64,000 bases of DNA from Oceanobacter mangrovi (GCF_019740315.1 NZ_JAHXZR010000006.1:62001-126000); one strand, 5' to 3'; shown: positions 9,215 through 19,574, counted from the first letter of the stretch. A program made the numbers and translations. Notes: generated by a model from the letters alone, not told the origin.

Positions 9215-10546
9215 TTATCCGGCTGAACGGCCAATACCTGAATAAATGAAACCTTGCTGGGCAAGTGCTTCCGGATCGTACTGATTACGGCCGTCGACAA
9301 TAACAGGCGTCTGCAACAGTTTTTTGATGGCGATGAAATCCGGCTGGCGGAAAGGTTTCCATTCCGTCACCAGTACCAGCGCGTTAGCGGCTTCGACCGC
9401 ATCGTATTGGTGACTGGCAAAACGCAACTGCCCGGATTCGACCATCTGATTATCAAACCATTGGGATGCCATGGCCTGATCACAAACCGGATCGTATACC
9501 TGCACCCGTGCGCCGGCTTGCAGCAAGGCCTGAATCAAGGGAATCGAGCTGGATTCGCTCATGTCAGCAACGCCAGGCTTGTACGCCAGCCCCCAAACGG
9601 CAATTACCTTGCCTTGCAGCTGGTTGTCGAACAGCATTTCAAGCTTTTCAAAAAGGCGGTTTTTCTGCTGTTTGTTACGCTGTTCGACAGCACGCAATAC
9701 TTGCGGATCCAGACCGCAGGTTTCAGCCGACGCAACCAGGGTGCGGACATCCTGACTGAAACGGGCGCCGCCGTAACCACAGCCCGGATAAATAAAGGAG
9801 TAGCCAATACGGCTGTCAGAACCGATACCGCGCCGGATGTTCTCGATATCCACGTCCATCGACTCGGCCATCAGCGCCAGCTCGTTCATCAACGAAATAC
9901 GGGTCGCCAACATGGCCGTAGCGGCATACTTTGTGAACTCGGCGTCACGACGTCCCATGAACATCATGCGGTCGCGGGTGCGGGTGAAGCTGGTGTAAAC
10001 CTGGGCCAACAAACGACCGGATTCTTCGCACTCAGTACCAATAATAATGCGGTCAGGACTCATGAAGTCGTCGACCGCAGCACCTTCCTTGATAAATTCC
10101 GGGTTGGAAACCACTTCATAGCTGCAGCCGGCTCGACGGTTGGCATCCAGATAAGCATGTACCTTGTCAGCCGTTCCCACCATTACGGTAGATTTGATGG
10201 CAATCACCGTATGGCCTTCACAGTAGCGGACTATATCCGCCAACAAACCCATGATTTCGGCGGATTCGGTAACACCAACAACATCAGCCGGGCGACCGAT
10301 GGCAATAATACAAATCTGGCATTCGGCCAGAGTTTGCCAGTCGGATGAGAAGCTCAGCCGACCCGCCATGCTGTTTTGGCGCACCAGATTTTCCAGTCCA
10401 GGCTCCTGTGTCGCCAGTTCGCCCTGCTGCAGTCTGGTAATGGCTTTCTCATCCTGATCAATACAAACAACCTTGTTTCCCATTTCTGCAAAGCAGGCGG
10501 CGGTCACCAATCCGGTATGACCTGCGCCAACGACAACAATATCCAA
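9215..10546 (-). CDS. UDP-glucose 6-dehydrogenase homologue with degenerate active site
   Basis: Member of the UDP-glucose/GDP-mannose dehydrogenase family (443 residues, full length). It has the N-terminal NAD-binding motif GAGHTG, the substrate-site signature SNPEFIKEG, the central dimerisation helix and the C-terminal UDP-binding domain ([19 protein letters not shown]). The active-site block reads [12 protein letters not shown]: Arg262 stands where family members have the catalytic Cys (GYGGSCFPKD). Thr210 replaces the conserved active-site Asn four residues after Lys206, and GRP replaces the usual GTP near residue 85. NAD binding looks possible, while the thiohemiacetal chemistry does not. 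The start is TTG at 10546 with AAGGA upstream. It is the first gene of the gsp operon, where gspC and gspD often lie. Confidence 0.88.
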   Translation of the reverse strand: MDIVVVGAGHTGLVTAACFAEMGNKVVCIDQDEKAITRLQQGELATQEPGLENLVRQNSMAGRLSFSSDWQTLAECQICIIAIGRPADVVGVTESAEIMGLLADIVRYCEGHTVIAIKSTVMVGTADKVHAYLDANRRAGCSYEVVSNPEFIKEGAAVDDFMSPDRIIIGTECEESGRLLAQVYTSFTRTRDRMMFMGRRDAEFTKYAATAMLATRISLMNELALMAESMDVDIENIRRGIGSDSRIGYSFIYPGCGYGGARFSQDVRTLVASAETCGLDPQVLRAVEQRNKQQKNRLFEKLEMLFDNQLQGKVIAVWGLAYKPGVADMSESSSIPLIQALLQAGARVQVYDPVCDQAMASQWFDNQMVESGQLRFASHQYDAVEAANALVLVTEWKPFRQPDFIAIKKLLQTPVIVDGRNQYDPEALAQQGFIYSGIGRSAG

Positions 10547-10622
10547 ACCTGTAGTCCTTCTGTTCTTTATGAATTCAATCAGCCGGGCAGCTTATGTCTA
10601 TTTAATGACAAATCAGTGACAT

Positions 10623-10652
10623 AAAAAAGCCCGGCTAGTGCCGGGCTTTTTT
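10623..10652 (-). terminator. Terminator downstream of etfA
   Basis: Stem GCCCGGC/GCCGGGC (10629-10635 with 10640-10646) with a 4-base loop and A/T tails on both sides. On the minus strand it lies 12 bases after etfA and ends in six T residues. The ugd-like gene therefore needs its own promoter within 10547-10622; I see only weak candidates there. Confidence 0.9.
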
Positions 10653-10664
10653 AAAGTTTTGAAA

Positions 10665-11594
10665 TCAAACGAGTTTTTCAAGCTCAGGAATGACGTCAAA
10701 GAGGTCTGCCACCAGGCCATAGTCTGCGACCTGGAAGATTGGAGCTTCCTCGTCTTTGTTGATCGCAACAATAACCTTGGAGTCTTTCATACCGGCCAGG
10801 TGCTGGATAGCGCCAGAGATGCCAACTGCAATGTAGAGCCCAGGGGCGACAATCTTGCCGGTCTGGCCAACCTGCAGGTCGTTTGGTACGAAACCAGCGT
10901 CAACAGCAGCACGGGATGCACCAACGGCCGCACCCAGTTTATCCGCCAGGTTGTACAGCATGGCGAAGTTGTCGCCATTCTGCATGCCACGACCACCAGA
11001 AATAACGATGTTGGCAGCAGTCAGTTCCGGACGATCGGACTTGGCCAGTTCTTCACCAACAAAAACTGCTTTGTCGTAACCGCTGACAAAACCAACCGCT
11101 TCAACCGCAGCCGAACCGCCAGTGGCTTCAACAGCGTCGAAACCAGTGGTACGAATGGTCAGCACCTTGATCGCGTCGCTGGTCTGGTAAGTGGCAATCG
11201 CGTTACCAGCATAGATAGGACGGGAGAAAGTGTCTGCCGCAACGACTTCAACGACGTCAGACAGCATGTTGACATCCAGCAGAGCTGCTGCACGTGGCAG
11301 GAAGTCCTTACCGGTAGTGGTCGCTGCAGCCAGTACGTGGCTGTAACCCTTGGCCAATTCAGCCACCAGGTCGCCCATTACTTCGCCCAGCTGATGTGCG
11401 TATACGGCGTTATCAGCCAACAGCACCTTGCTGACACCTGCAACCGCAGCAGCGGCGTCGGCAACGGCCTGACAGCCAGCACCGGCAACCAGCACGTCGA
11501 TGTCTCCACCGATGGCCTTGGCCGCTGCGATAGTGTTCAGGGTGGCGCCTTTCAGGGAGGCGTTATCGTGTTCTGCAATAACCAGAATGCTCAT
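10665..11594 (-). CDS. etfA: Electron transfer flavoprotein subunit alpha
   Basis: FAD-carrying subunit of the soluble ETF heterodimer, which passes electrons from acyl-CoA dehydrogenases to ETF-quinone oxidoreductase. The 309-residue protein has the N-terminal ETF fold and the C-terminal FAD domain with the signature block [16 protein letters not shown] followed by [14 protein letters not shown]. It follows etfB by 11 bases. The ETF:quinone oxidoreductase gene is not nearby. Confidence 0.97.
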   Translation of the reverse strand: MSILVIAEHDNASLKGATLNTIAAAKAIGGDIDVLVAGAGCQAVADAAAAVAGVSKVLLADNAVYAHQLGEVMGDLVAELAKGYSHVLAAATTTGKDFLPRAAALLDVNMLSDVVEVVAADTFSRPIYAGNAIATYQTSDAIKVLTIRTTGFDAVEATGGSAAVEAVGFVSGYDKAVFVGEELAKSDRPELTAANIVISGGRGMQNGDNFAMLYNLADKLGAAVGASRAAVDAGFVPNDLQVGQTGKIVAPGLYIAVGISGAIQHLAGMKDSKVIVAINKDEEAPIFQVADYGLVADLFDVIPELEKLV

Positions 11595-11605
11595 GATGCC
11601 GCTCC

Positions 11606-12355
11606 TTAAATAACCTTGGCTTCGTTTTTCAGCTTGTCGACCAGTTCGGCGACGTCAGCTACCTTGATGCCAGCCTGACGTTCGGCTGGTGGAACTACTT
11701 TCAGCAGCGTCTGGGTAGCAGCCATAGCAACCCCCAGGTCAGCCGGAGAAGTCATGTCCAGCGGCTTACGCTTGGCTTTCATGATGTTTGGCAGCGATGC
11801 ATAACGAGGTTCGTTCAGACGCAGATCGGTAGTCACGATGGCTGGCAGAGTCAGGCCAACAGTACGCAGACCGCCGTCAACTTCACGAGTGACGTTAACC
11901 TTGTCGCCGTCAACAACCACTTCAGAAGCGAAAGTACCCTGTGGCATGCCAGTCAGGGCGCCCAGCATCTGGCCAGTCTGGTTGTTGTCGCTGTCGATGG
12001 TCTGCTTGCCCAGCAGTACCAGCTGTGGCTGTTCTTTTTCAACAACCGCTTTCAGCAGCTTGGCAACAGTCAGGGATTCCAGCTTCTCGTCGGTTTCAAT
12101 CAACAAGCCGCGATCTGCACCGAGCGCCAAAGCAGTACGAATCTGCTCCTGCGAGGTTTTCGGGCCAATCGATACCACGACGATCTCAGAGGCAACACCC
12201 TTTTCCTTGAGGCGTACGGCCTCTTCTACGGCAATTTCACAGAATGGGTTCATTGCCATTTTAACGTTGGTCAAATCAACATCTGAGTTGTCTGGCTTGA
12301 CGCGCACTTTGACGTTGTAGTCAATAACGCGTTTAACAGCGACGAGAACCTTCAT
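11606..12355 (-). CDS. etfB: Electron transfer flavoprotein subunit beta
   Basis: AMP-binding partner of EtfA. The 249-residue protein starts [20 protein letters not shown] and contains the family signature around [23 protein letters not shown]-type sequence (here [16 protein letters not shown] then [10 protein letters not shown]). It is the first gene of the two-gene operon, preceded by a strong sigma70 promoter. Confidence 0.97.
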   Translation of the reverse strand: MKVLVAVKRVIDYNVKVRVKPDNSDVDLTNVKMAMNPFCEIAVEEAVRLKEKGVASEIVVVSIGPKTSQEQIRTALALGADRGLLIETDEKLESLTVAKLLKAVVEKEQPQLVLLGKQTIDSDNNQTGQMLGALTGMPQGTFASEVVVDGDKVNVTREVDGGLRTVGLTLPAIVTTDLRLNEPRYASLPNIMKAKRKPLDMTSPADLGVAMAATQTLLKVVPPAERQAGIKVADVAELVDKLKNEAKVI

Positions 12356-12441
12356 AGATTCCTCATTTATTAAACTGGTTAGATTTCATTTTTCCCGTAC
12401 GGTTGGAACCATACATAGCAATTACGGGAACACGCGAAGGG

Positions 12442-12470
12442 ATTATTCTAATCCTTCACTTTTAAGTCAA
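12442..12470 (-). promoter_or_regulatory. Sigma70 promoter of etfBA
   Basis: On the minus strand, TTGACT (12465-12470) is separated by exactly 17 bases from AATAAT (12442-12447). Both hexamers are five of six matches. The predicted start lies about 80 bases before etfB. An inverted repeat occupies the leader (CCCGTA at 12394 and TACGGG at 12423). Confidence 0.75.
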
Positions 12471-12561
12471 TAGTGAAGCTTGATTGATTCCAAACAATCA
12501 CTAGTGCAGTGAGATCCAATCGCCGTTAATTTTGTCGACTAAATCCCCACCCCGTAGAAAC

Positions 12562-12587
12562 AAAAAAGCCCGCTTGCGCGGGCTTTT
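12562..12587 (-). terminator. Terminator downstream of ppiD
   Basis: Stem GCCCGC/GCGGGC (12568-12573 with 12578-12583), loop TTGC, flanked by A and T runs. It lies 11 bases beyond the ppiD stop on the minus strand. Confidence 0.9.
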
Positions 12588-12597
12588 CAGTGAATGC

Positions 12598-14421
12598 TTA
12601 TTGCACCACTTCGGTATTGTCTCTGGACCACTTGCGGAAGCTGACCAGCGCAATACGAGCCCGACGGGCATCTTCCCGCGCCAGGCTGTCTTCATCAGCC
12701 ATCACATCGTCCATTGCCGGAGTCTGAATGTCTTCAACGCGTACGACGGTATAACCCGCTGGCACACGTACGGATTCTGACTGCCCCTTGGCCAGACCAA
12801 ATGCCTTGGCCTGAGCTGCACGCGGCAGATCATTACCCTGTGCAAAAGTGGTCGTCAGCTGAGTCCATTCAGCCTCAGCTTCACCCGATGCTACAGCCTT
12901 GGCCTGCTGTTCCGCCAATGACGTGGCCTTTTCACGCTTCAGGGTGGTTTCAATCTGGGCACGAACAACCGCCATCGGCAAGGTTGTTGGCTCGTTGTGT
13001 TCAGATACTGTGAACACATAGAGGCCGTCGTCAGTTTCAACCACATCGCTCAATTCACGATCCAGCAAAATATTTTCTGCGAAGGCTTTTTGACGGACGT
13101 TTTCGTTGGCGGCAATGCCATCACCAGAATCACGGGTGAAGGCCTGGCTTTCCTGAACCTTCAGGCCGAGAGAATCAGCAACTTCGTCGATTGAACCCGC
13201 GGAGAATGCCAGGTTACCCAGCTCCTGTGCCTGTTCGGCAATAAACAGCTTGGCTTTTTCTGAACGAATCCAGTTTTCCAGTTCTGCTTTTTTGCTGGCC
13301 ATGGACTCGGTATCAGCAGCCTTCACTTCTTCCAGATTGATAATGTGGTAGCCAAATTCAGTCTTAACCGGTTCAGATACATCACCAGCGTTCATGCTGA
13401 ACAGCTTGTCTTCAAACTCGGTAGCAAAAGCGCCATGCCCAACAAAGCCCAGCTCGCCGCCACTGGAAGCACTGCCAATATCATCTGAGTATTCTTTCGC
13501 CAGCGCAGCAAAATCACCACCCGCTTTCAGCTTGGCTTCGACTTCTTGGGCGCGCGCCAGAGCATCCGCATCAGAGCGATCATCGTTCACTTCGATCAGG
13601 ATGTGACGAGAGCGACGCTGTTCTTTTTTGCCCAGGTCTGACAGGTAGTCCTTGTAGGCAGACTGCAGATCTTCTTCGGAAACTTCCTGTTGGGCTTCAA
13701 TCGCAGCACGATCAAAACCTGTGTAGCGAACCTTGACCGTTTCAGGCGTCTTGAAACGCTCCTGATTGGCGTCGTAGTACTGCTTCACTTCATCTTCGCT
13801 GACTTCAGCACTTGCCATCAGGTCATTGACGTTAACAGACGTCCACGAAATGGTGCGCAGCTGGCCTTCCAACATGCCGTTGAAGCGGGCCTGGTAAGGA
13901 GTTGCAAAGTCTGACAGGGAAACAGCCTGGCGCAGCTGGTTGGTCTTGATGTCGCCAGCCAGATTTTCCCGGAAAGTCATTGGCGTCCAGCCATTCATGC
14001 GCAGCACGTTCAGGAACTGGTCTTTATCAAAGCGACCGTCAAGCTGGAACGCCGGGATGGATACAATGGTCTGATCGACCAGAGAACTTGCCGCATAGAT
14101 GTCGAGACGACGAGCCTGTTCCTGTTCAACAGAATCCTGAATCAGTTGTTCAATAGCAGACTGGCGCAGCAAATCCTGATTAAACAGGTTTTCATCAAAC
14201 TGCTCACCAAACTGGCGACGCAGATTGGCTTTTTGCTGTTCAACGACACGCTGAATGTCAGCCTCGTAGATTTCGTGATCACCTACCTTGATTGCGGCGT
14301 CGTCACCACCGCCCAGGTTTACGATGCTTTCAACACCCCAGAGGGCGAACACAAAAATAATAAAAAAGACGATAATCTTGGCAACAATACCCTGAGCGTT
14401 GTCGCGCATCGTTTGTAGCAT
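12598..14421 (-). CDS. ppiD: Periplasmic folding chaperone, peptidyl-prolyl isomerase PpiD
   Basis: Membrane-anchored periplasmic chaperone acting at the Sec exit. The 607-residue protein has an N-terminal anchor at about residues 13-32 (VAKIIVFFIIFVFALWGVE), SurA-like chaperone regions, and one parvulin domain at about 265-360 with the motifs RRSRHILIEV, GGDFAALAKEYSDD, GGELGFVGHGAF and TEFGYHIINLEEV. The length is close to the 620 or so of enterobacterial PpiD. Position beside hupB-lon-clpXP-tig is conserved in gammaproteobacteria. Confidence 0.95.
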   Translation of the reverse strand: MLQTMRDNAQGIVAKIIVFFIIFVFALWGVESIVNLGGGDDAAIKVGDHEIYEADIQRVVEQQKANLRRQFGEQFDENLFNQDLLRQSAIEQLIQDSVEQEQARRLDIYAASSLVDQTIVSIPAFQLDGRFDKDQFLNVLRMNGWTPMTFRENLAGDIKTNQLRQAVSLSDFATPYQARFNGMLEGQLRTISWTSVNVNDLMASAEVSEDEVKQYYDANQERFKTPETVKVRYTGFDRAAIEAQQEVSEEDLQSAYKDYLSDLGKKEQRRSRHILIEVNDDRSDADALARAQEVEAKLKAGGDFAALAKEYSDDIGSASSGGELGFVGHGAFATEFEDKLFSMNAGDVSEPVKTEFGYHIINLEEVKAADTESMASKKAELENWIRSEKAKLFIAEQAQELGNLAFSAGSIDEVADSLGLKVQESQAFTRDSGDGIAANENVRQKAFAENILLDRELSDVVETDDGLYVFTVSEHNEPTTLPMAVVRAQIETTLKREKATSLAEQQAKAVASGEAEAEWTQLTTTFAQGNDLPRAAQAKAFGLAKGQSESVRVPAGYTVVRVEDIQTPAMDDVMADEDSLAREDARRARIALVSFRKWSRDNTEVVQ

Positions 14422-14451
14422 GGTTCCTCCAAATATTTGCTACAGCCATAT

Positions 14452-14480
14452 AAAAAGAGCGCATCCATGATGCGCTCTTT
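14452..14480 (-). terminator. Terminator downstream of hupB
   Basis: Stem GAGCGCAT/ATGCGCTC (14457-14464 with 14470-14477) with a 5-base loop and flanking A/T tracts, about 60 bases past the hupB stop on the minus strand and just ahead of ppiD. Confidence 0.85.
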
Positions 14481-14539
14481 AGATTACGATCCGACTGTTT
14501 TCCAGAAGGATCGTTCAGAGAGTTGCCTCTCTGCAGCTA

Positions 14540-14812
14540 TTAGTTAACTGCGTCCTTCAGAGCCTTGCCAGGCTTGAAGCCAGGAACCTTGGCAGCCTTG
14601 ATCTGGATAGGCTCACCAGTTTGTGGGTTGCGGCCAGTGCGTTCTGCACGTTCTTTAACCATAAAGGTTCCGAAACCAACCAGGGCAACCTGATCACCCT
14701 CTTTCAATGCTGTGCCAATGCTTTCGATCATTGCATCCAACGCACGACCAGCAGCTGCCTTAGGAATATCAGCAGACGCTGCGATAGCATCAATCAACTC
14801 AGACTTGTTCAC
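14540..14812 (-). CDS. hupB: DNA-binding protein HU-beta
   Basis: Small nucleoid protein (90 residues, exactly the family size). It begins [16 protein letters not shown] and carries the HU signature [20 protein letters not shown] followed by [16 protein letters not shown], the beta-arm that intercalates DNA. It has its own promoter between lon and hupB. Confidence 0.98.
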   Translation of the reverse strand: MNKSELIDAIAASADIPKAAAGRALDAMIESIGTALKEGDQVALVGFGTFMVKERAERTGRNPQTGEPIQIKAAKVPGFKPGKALKDAVN

Positions 14813-14894
14813 ACTTATCCCCTCACTCTGTGCGCAATATTAATAACTTTATTTCTGCGAACGGGCGATCGCTACAAAAATTCAAGAGCGTCGA

Positions 14895-14923
14895 TTTATA
14901 CCAAGCAGGTATGGCACCGTCAA
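14895..14923 (-). promoter_or_regulatory. Sigma70 promoter of hupB
   Basis: TTGACG (14918-14923) and TATAAA (14895-14900) on the minus strand with a 17-base spacer. Each is five of six to consensus. It lies about 85 bases before hupB, directly after the lon stop. Confidence 0.75.
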
Positions 14924-14929
14924 GCAGAC

Positions 14930-17320
14930 TCAGTGGGTGTTGGGCCGACTTGCCTCATCTTGCCCATTACTACCCTCATCCCCAGAGATCATCGGGGCTG
15001 GCTGAGCCTCCGGCTTACTCTCCAGAGCAATATCAAGAACCTCGTCTATCCAGTCTACCGGAATCACCTTGAGATCAGCCTTGATATTGTCCGGGATATC
15101 CCGAAGATCCTTTTCATTCTCTTTCGGAATAATAACAGTCTTGATGCCACCACGATGGGCTGCAAGCAGCTTTTCTTTCAAGCCACCGATCGCCAGCACC
15201 TTGCCACGCAGGGTGATTTCACCCGTCATGGCCACATCAGCCTTGACCGCAATACCAGTCATCACAGATGCCAGCGCAGTCGCCATACCGATACCGGCAC
15301 TTGGACCATCCTTCGGCGTAGCTCCTTCAGGCACGTGAACGTGCAAGTCGTGTTTTTCGAAGAAGTCCGCCGAAATACCCATGCCTTCAGCGCGACTTCT
15401 AACGACCGTCAGGGCCGCCTGAATGGATTCCTGCATGACATCGCCCAACGAACCGGTCTTGACGATCCGGCCTTTGCCTGGCGTTGCTGCAGATTCCAGG
15501 GTCAGCAACTCACCGCCAACCGACGTCCATGCCAAACCGGTCACCTGCCCGACCTGATTGCTGACACCTGCCAGGCCATAACGGAACTTCGGCACACCGA
15601 GATATTCTTCCAGCAACGCAGAGTCGATCGTGCGTGTCGCCGTGCTCTTGTCGAGCATATTGGCTTTCACCACGCGACGACACAGTTTGGCGATTTCACG
15701 CTCCAGTCCACGCACACCAGCTTCACGGGTGTAGTGGCGAATAATGCCGCGCAGCTGCTCATCCGGCAGTGCCAGTTCAGTATCCGCCAGACCATTTTGC
15801 TTGATCTGTTTTGGCAGCAGGTAACGCTTGGCGATATTCACTTTCTCATCTTCGGTGTAACCCGGGATGCGAATAATCTCCATACGATCCAGCAACGGAC
15901 CCGGAATATTCATGCTGTTGGAGGTACAGACAAACATAATATCGGACAGGTCGTAGTCGACTTCCAGATAGTGATCCGCGAACGTTGCGTTCTGTTCAGG
16001 ATCCAGCACTTCCAGCAAGGCAGAAGCCGGATCACCACGGTGATCCATACCCATCTTGTCAATTTCATCGAGCAGGAACAGCGGGTTCTTGACGCCAACC
16101 TTGGTCATACGCTGTACTAGCTTGCCTGGCATGGAACCAATATAGGTGCGACGATGGCCGCGAATTTCCGCCTCATCACGCACGCCACCCAGCGCCATAC
16201 GCACAAACTGACGATTGGTCGCCCGGGCAATGGATTTGCCCAGTGAGGTTTTACCAACCCCTGGAGGTCCTACCAGACACAGCACAGCACCTTTGACTTT
16301 CTTGACCCGGTTTTGTACCGCCAGGTATTCCAGAATGCGTTCTTTCACTTCTTCCAGACCATAATGATCGGCATCCAGAATTTCCTGGGCGCGCGACAGG
16401 TCGTGATTCAGGCGAGTGCGCTTCTTCCACGGCAGATTCAGTAGCCAGTCCAGATAGCCACGAACAACCGAGGCTTCAGCTGACATCGGTGACATCATGC
16501 GCAGTTTGCGCAACTCAGCCTCAGCCTTCTCTTTGGCTTCCTTGGTCAAACCAACGGTTTCAATTTTTTCCGTCAGCTCATCAAATTCGTTACCACCATC
16601 TTCCAGATCACCGAGCTCTTTCTGAATCGCTTTCATCTGCTCATTCAGGTAATACTCGCGCTGGCTCTTTTCCATCTGCTTTTTGACGCGACCACGAATA
16701 CGCTTTTCAACCTTCAACAGGTCGATTTCGGATTCCATCAACTCCATCAAGTGCTCTACCCGATCTTTCGGGTCGAACATTTCCAGCACTTCCTGCTTCT
16801 CATCCAGCTTGAGAGAAATATGGGCAGCAATGGTGTCGCTCAGGCGGCCGATTTCCTCAACGCCAGAGATGGTGGAGAGCACTTCGCTCGGCACTTTCTT
16901 GGACAGCTGAACATACTGTTCGAAATGTCCGGTCAATGAGCGAGTCAGAATTTCGTTTTCACGTTCGCCAATTTCACGAACACCGGCCATTTGAATCTGG
17001 CCACGGTAGAGATCATTTTCGTTGATCAAACGATCCAGCAAGGCACGCTCTTCGCCTTCGACCAGCACTTTGACTGTACCGTCTGGCAGTCGCAGCAATT
17101 GCAGAATGGTGGCGACAGTACCCACCGGATGGAGCTGCTCCAGGCCCGGTTCATCGACAGAGGCATCTTTCTGGGCAACAAGCATGATGCGCTTGTCGGC
17201 CGCCATGGCCTCCTCAAGCGCGTTAATGGATTTTTCGCGACCTACAAACAGCGGGATAACCATTGACGGAAACACAACGACATCGCGCAATGGCAACAGG
17301 GGTAGAACTTCTTGATTCAT
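14930..17320 (-). CDS. lon: ATP-dependent protease La (Lon)
   Basis: Cytoplasmic AAA+ serine protease that degrades misfolded and regulatory proteins. The 796-residue protein starts [20 protein letters not shown] (substrate-binding domain), with Walker [14 protein letters not shown] at about residue 355, Walker B in [12 protein letters not shown], and the Ser-Lys dyad in [14 protein letters not shown] and [15 protein letters not shown] 25-residue Pro/Gly-rich tail follows the core. It lies between clpX and hupB, the usual gammaproteobacterial order. Confidence 0.98.
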   Translation of the reverse strand: MNQEVLPLLPLRDVVVFPSMVIPLFVGREKSINALEEAMAADKRIMLVAQKDASVDEPGLEQLHPVGTVATILQLLRLPDGTVKVLVEGEERALLDRLINENDLYRGQIQMAGVREIGERENEILTRSLTGHFEQYVQLSKKVPSEVLSTISGVEEIGRLSDTIAAHISLKLDEKQEVLEMFDPKDRVEHLMELMESEIDLLKVEKRIRGRVKKQMEKSQREYYLNEQMKAIQKELGDLEDGGNEFDELTEKIETVGLTKEAKEKAEAELRKLRMMSPMSAEASVVRGYLDWLLNLPWKKRTRLNHDLSRAQEILDADHYGLEEVKERILEYLAVQNRVKKVKGAVLCLVGPPGVGKTSLGKSIARATNRQFVRMALGGVRDEAEIRGHRRTYIGSMPGKLVQRMTKVGVKNPLFLLDEIDKMGMDHRGDPASALLEVLDPEQNATFADHYLEVDYDLSDIMFVCTSNSMNIPGPLLDRMEIIRIPGYTEDEKVNIAKRYLLPKQIKQNGLADTELALPDEQLRGIIRHYTREAGVRGLEREIAKLCRRVVKANMLDKSTATRTIDSALLEEYLGVPKFRYGLAGVSNQVGQVTGLAWTSVGGELLTLESAATPGKGRIVKTGSLGDVMQESIQAALTVVRSRAEGMGISADFFEKHDLHVHVPEGATPKDGPSAGIGMATALASVMTGIAVKADVAMTGEITLRGKVLAIGGLKEKLLAAHRGGIKTVIIPKENEKDLRDIPDNIKADLKVIPVDWIDEVLDIALESKPEAQPAPMISGDEGSNGQDEASRPNTH

Positions 17321-17355
17321 CAGATATATATCTCTGCTGGCAGCAACAACTTCAG

Positions 17356-17383
17356 AGTGGGGGTTGCAGGCGGGAATTACAAG
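17356..17383 (-). promoter_or_regulatory. Candidate sigma32 (heat-shock) promoter of lon
   Basis: On the minus strand CTTGTA (17378-17383) is followed after 14 bases by CCCCCACT (17356-17363), resembling the sigma32 pattern CTTGAA-N13 to 14-CCCCATNT. It lies between the clpX terminator and the lon start, where a separate lon promoter is expected. The match is imperfect. Confidence 0.5.
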
Positions 17384-17390
17384 GTAGGGA

Positions 17391-17417
17391 CAAAGAAAAA
17401 GGAGCCATTGGCTCCTT
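17391..17417 (-). terminator. Terminator downstream of clpX
   Basis: Stem GGAGCC/GGCTCC (17401-17415, loop 3 bases) followed on the minus strand by TTTTTCTTTG. It lies 24 bases after the clpX stop and separates clpPX from lon. Confidence 0.8.
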
Positions 17418-17439
17418 TGGTGCGATCGAAAATACGACC

Positions 17440-18729
17440 TCAGTCATTTTCCGAAGACGCTTTGGCGACATCCGAACCATCATAAATAATGATCGGCTCT
17501 GCGGTTCCGCGAATCACGGAATCCTCAATCACCACCTTGGAGATAGAACTCTCGGAAGGTACTTCATACATGGTTTCGAGTAGCGCGCCTTCCAGAATGG
17601 AACGCAGGCCACGAGCACCGGTTTTACGCTCCATCGCCAGATTGGCAATGGCTTCCAGCGCCGACTCACGAATCTCCAGTTCAACCTCTTCCATTTCGAA
17701 CAGCTTCTGGAATTGGCGAACCAGCGAGTTCTTTGGCTCGGTCAGAATACGGATCAAGGCATCCTTATCCAGCTCATCCAGGGTTGCAATCACCGGCAAG
17801 CGGCCGATGAACTCAGGAATCAAGCCGAACTTGACCAGGTCCGTTGGTTCAACATCACGCAACGCCTGACCAATGGATTTTTGATCTTCCTTACCTTTCA
17901 CCGTAGCGGAGAAGCCAATACTGCTGCGCTCGGAGCGATCACGAATGATCTGGTCCAAACCTGCAAAGGCACCACCACAAATAAACAGGATATTGGACGT
18001 ATCAACCTGCAGGAATTCCTGCTGCGGATGCTTGCGACCACCCTGCGGAGGAACTGAAGCAACTGTCCCCTCGACCAGCTTCAGTAACGCCTGCTGAACA
18101 CCCTCACCGGATACATCACGGGTGATAGACGGGTTGTCGGACTTGCGGGAAATCTTGTCGATTTCGTCAATGTAGACGATGCCGCGCTGGGCTCTTTCAA
18201 CATCGTAATCGCACTTCTGCAACAATTTCTGAATGATGTTTTCAACATCTTCACCAACATAGCCGGCTTCAGTCAGGGTTGTTGCATCAGCGATTGTGAA
18301 TGGCACATTCAGCAGTCGGGCAAGCGTTTCTGCCAACAGGGTTTTACCACTACCGGTTGGGCCGATCAGCAAGATGTTACTTTTGGAGAGCTCAACATCC
18401 GCAGCCTTGCCTTCACCGAAACGAAGACGCTTGTAATGGTTGTACACTGCTACTGACAGTACAATCTTGGCTTTATCCTGACCAATAACGTACTCATCCA
18501 GAGTTTGACGAATTTCTTTCGGCGTTGGCAGCTTGTCAGAACCACCCTTGTTTTCTGCTTCTTGCACTTCTTCACGAATAATGTCGTTGCACAGGTCAAC
18601 GCACTCATCGCAAATAAACACCGAAGGCCCGGCTATCAGCTTGCGTACTTCGTGCTGACTCTTACCGCAAAAGGAGCAGTACAGCAGCTTGCCGCCATCT
18701 TCGCCTTTGCCTTTAGTATCGTCGGTCAT
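17440..18729 (-). CDS. clpX: ATP-dependent Clp protease ATP-binding subunit ClpX
   Basis: AAA+ unfoldase that feeds substrates to ClpP. The 429-residue protein has the N-terminal four-cysteine zinc domain (CSFCGKSQ, then CDECVDLC), Walker [13 protein letters not shown], Walker [11 protein letters not shown], pore loop GYVGEDVE, the IGF-type ClpP-docking loop (here SIGFSATV) and sensor motifs ending in [13 protein letters not shown]. It lies 87 bases after clpP. Confidence 0.98.
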   Translation of the reverse strand: MTDDTKGKGEDGGKLLYCSFCGKSQHEVRKLIAGPSVFICDECVDLCNDIIREEVQEAENKGGSDKLPTPKEIRQTLDEYVIGQDKAKIVLSVAVYNHYKRLRFGEGKAADVELSKSNILLIGPTGSGKTLLAETLARLLNVPFTIADATTLTEAGYVGEDVENIIQKLLQKCDYDVERAQRGIVYIDEIDKISRKSDNPSITRDVSGEGVQQALLKLVEGTVASVPPQGGRKHPQQEFLQVDTSNILFICGGAFAGLDQIIRDRSERSSIGFSATVKGKEDQKSIGQALRDVEPTDLVKFGLIPEFIGRLPVIATLDELDKDALIRILTEPKNSLVRQFQKLFEMEEVELEIRESALEAIANLAMERKTGARGLRSILEGALLETMYEVPSESSISKVVIEDSVIRGTAEPIIIYDGSDVAKASSEND

Positions 18730-18816
18730 TCGACTGCCTCATTCTTTAACTTAGCATTCATATATAGGTGCTGCAGGCGGGCTATTCAAGCCCTGCCCGC
18801 CTCACCGGGGACAAAT

Positions 18817-19443
18817 TTACTCACCGCGACGGGTCAGAACCTTGTCCACCAGGCCGTACTCCAGCGCCTGCTGCGCTGTCATAAAGTTATCACGCTCGGT
18901 ATCGGCAGTCACAGTCTCAATATCCTTGCCAGTGTGGTGCGCCAGAATGGCATTCAGGCGCTCCTTGGTATGCTGGATATTTTTGGCGTGGATCTGGATA
19001 TCGGTCGCCTGACCCTGCGCGCCACCGCTTGGCTGGTGAATCATCACACGGGAGTTAGGCACGCTGTAACGTTTGCCTGCTGCACCAGCGGCCAACAGGA
19101 AGGCACCCATGCTGCAAGCTTGACCAATAACCATGGTACTGACGTCAGGCTTGATGAACTGCATGGTGTCATAGATAGACATACCGGCAGTTACTGAACC
19201 GCCAGGTGAATTGATGTACAGGTGAATATCCTTGTCAGGATTTTCAGATTCGAGGAACAGCAGCTGGGCAACCACCAGGTTGGCCATGTGATCTTCAACC
19301 GGACCGACAAGAAAAATTACCCGCTCTTTCAGCAAACGGGAGTAAATGTCGTATGAACGCTCACCGCGCGCCGATTGTTCGACCACCATTGGGACCAGAG
19401 CACTCTGAATATCACTCAAGCCCTGATCATAGATCCCTTTCAT
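18817..19443 (-). CDS. clpP: ATP-dependent Clp protease proteolytic subunit ClpP
   Basis: Tetradecameric serine protease core. The 208-residue length matches the family. The catalytic Ser lies in [14 protein letters not shown] and the catalytic His in [10 protein letters not shown]; the Asp is in the downstream helix region. The Cys before the catalytic Ser replaces the Ala of E. coli ClpP and is a tolerated variant. A hairpin without a T tract (18776-18801) sits between clpP and clpX. Confidence 0.98.
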   Translation of the reverse strand: MKGIYDQGLSDIQSALVPMVVEQSARGERSYDIYSRLLKERVIFLVGPVEDHMANLVVAQLLFLESENPDKDIHLYINSPGGSVTAGMSIYDTMQFIKPDVSTMVIGQACSMGAFLLAAGAAGKRYSVPNSRVMIHQPSGGAQGQATDIQIHAKNIQHTKERLNAILAHHTGKDIETVTADTERDNFMTAQQALEYGLVDKVLTRRGE

Positions 19444-19480
19444 ATAAATTCACTCCCGTATCTGATACGCAACGCTCAAC

Positions 19481-19511
19481 AAAAAACAGCCGCTTCATGG
19501 GCGGCTGTTTT
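19481..19511 (-). terminator. Terminator downstream of tig
   Basis: Stem ACAGCCGC/GCGGCTGT with a 7-base loop (about 19486-19508) and a minus-strand T tract. It lies about 65 bases past the tig stop and before clpP, so clpPX is probably partly independent of tig. Confidence 0.85.
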
Positions 19512-19574
19512 CGAGTTTAGTCATTGAAGGACCAGATGTCAGTCCCCAAAATCCAATCTTTGTTACAAAACTTG

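Noticed and set aside
9254-10348. 364-codon plus-strand frame
   Set aside because: Antisense to the ugd-like gene and without recognisable domains.
10638-11609. 323-codon plus-strand frame
   Set aside because: Antisense shadow of etfA; it starts within the etfA terminator.
14621-16120. 499-codon plus-strand frame
   Set aside because: Antisense to hupB and lon; long only because of codon bias on the real strand.
19000-19170. Cys next to the catalytic Ser of ClpP as a defect
   Set aside because: The Ser, His and surrounding motifs are intact, and small residues vary at this position in gammaproteobacterial ClpP.
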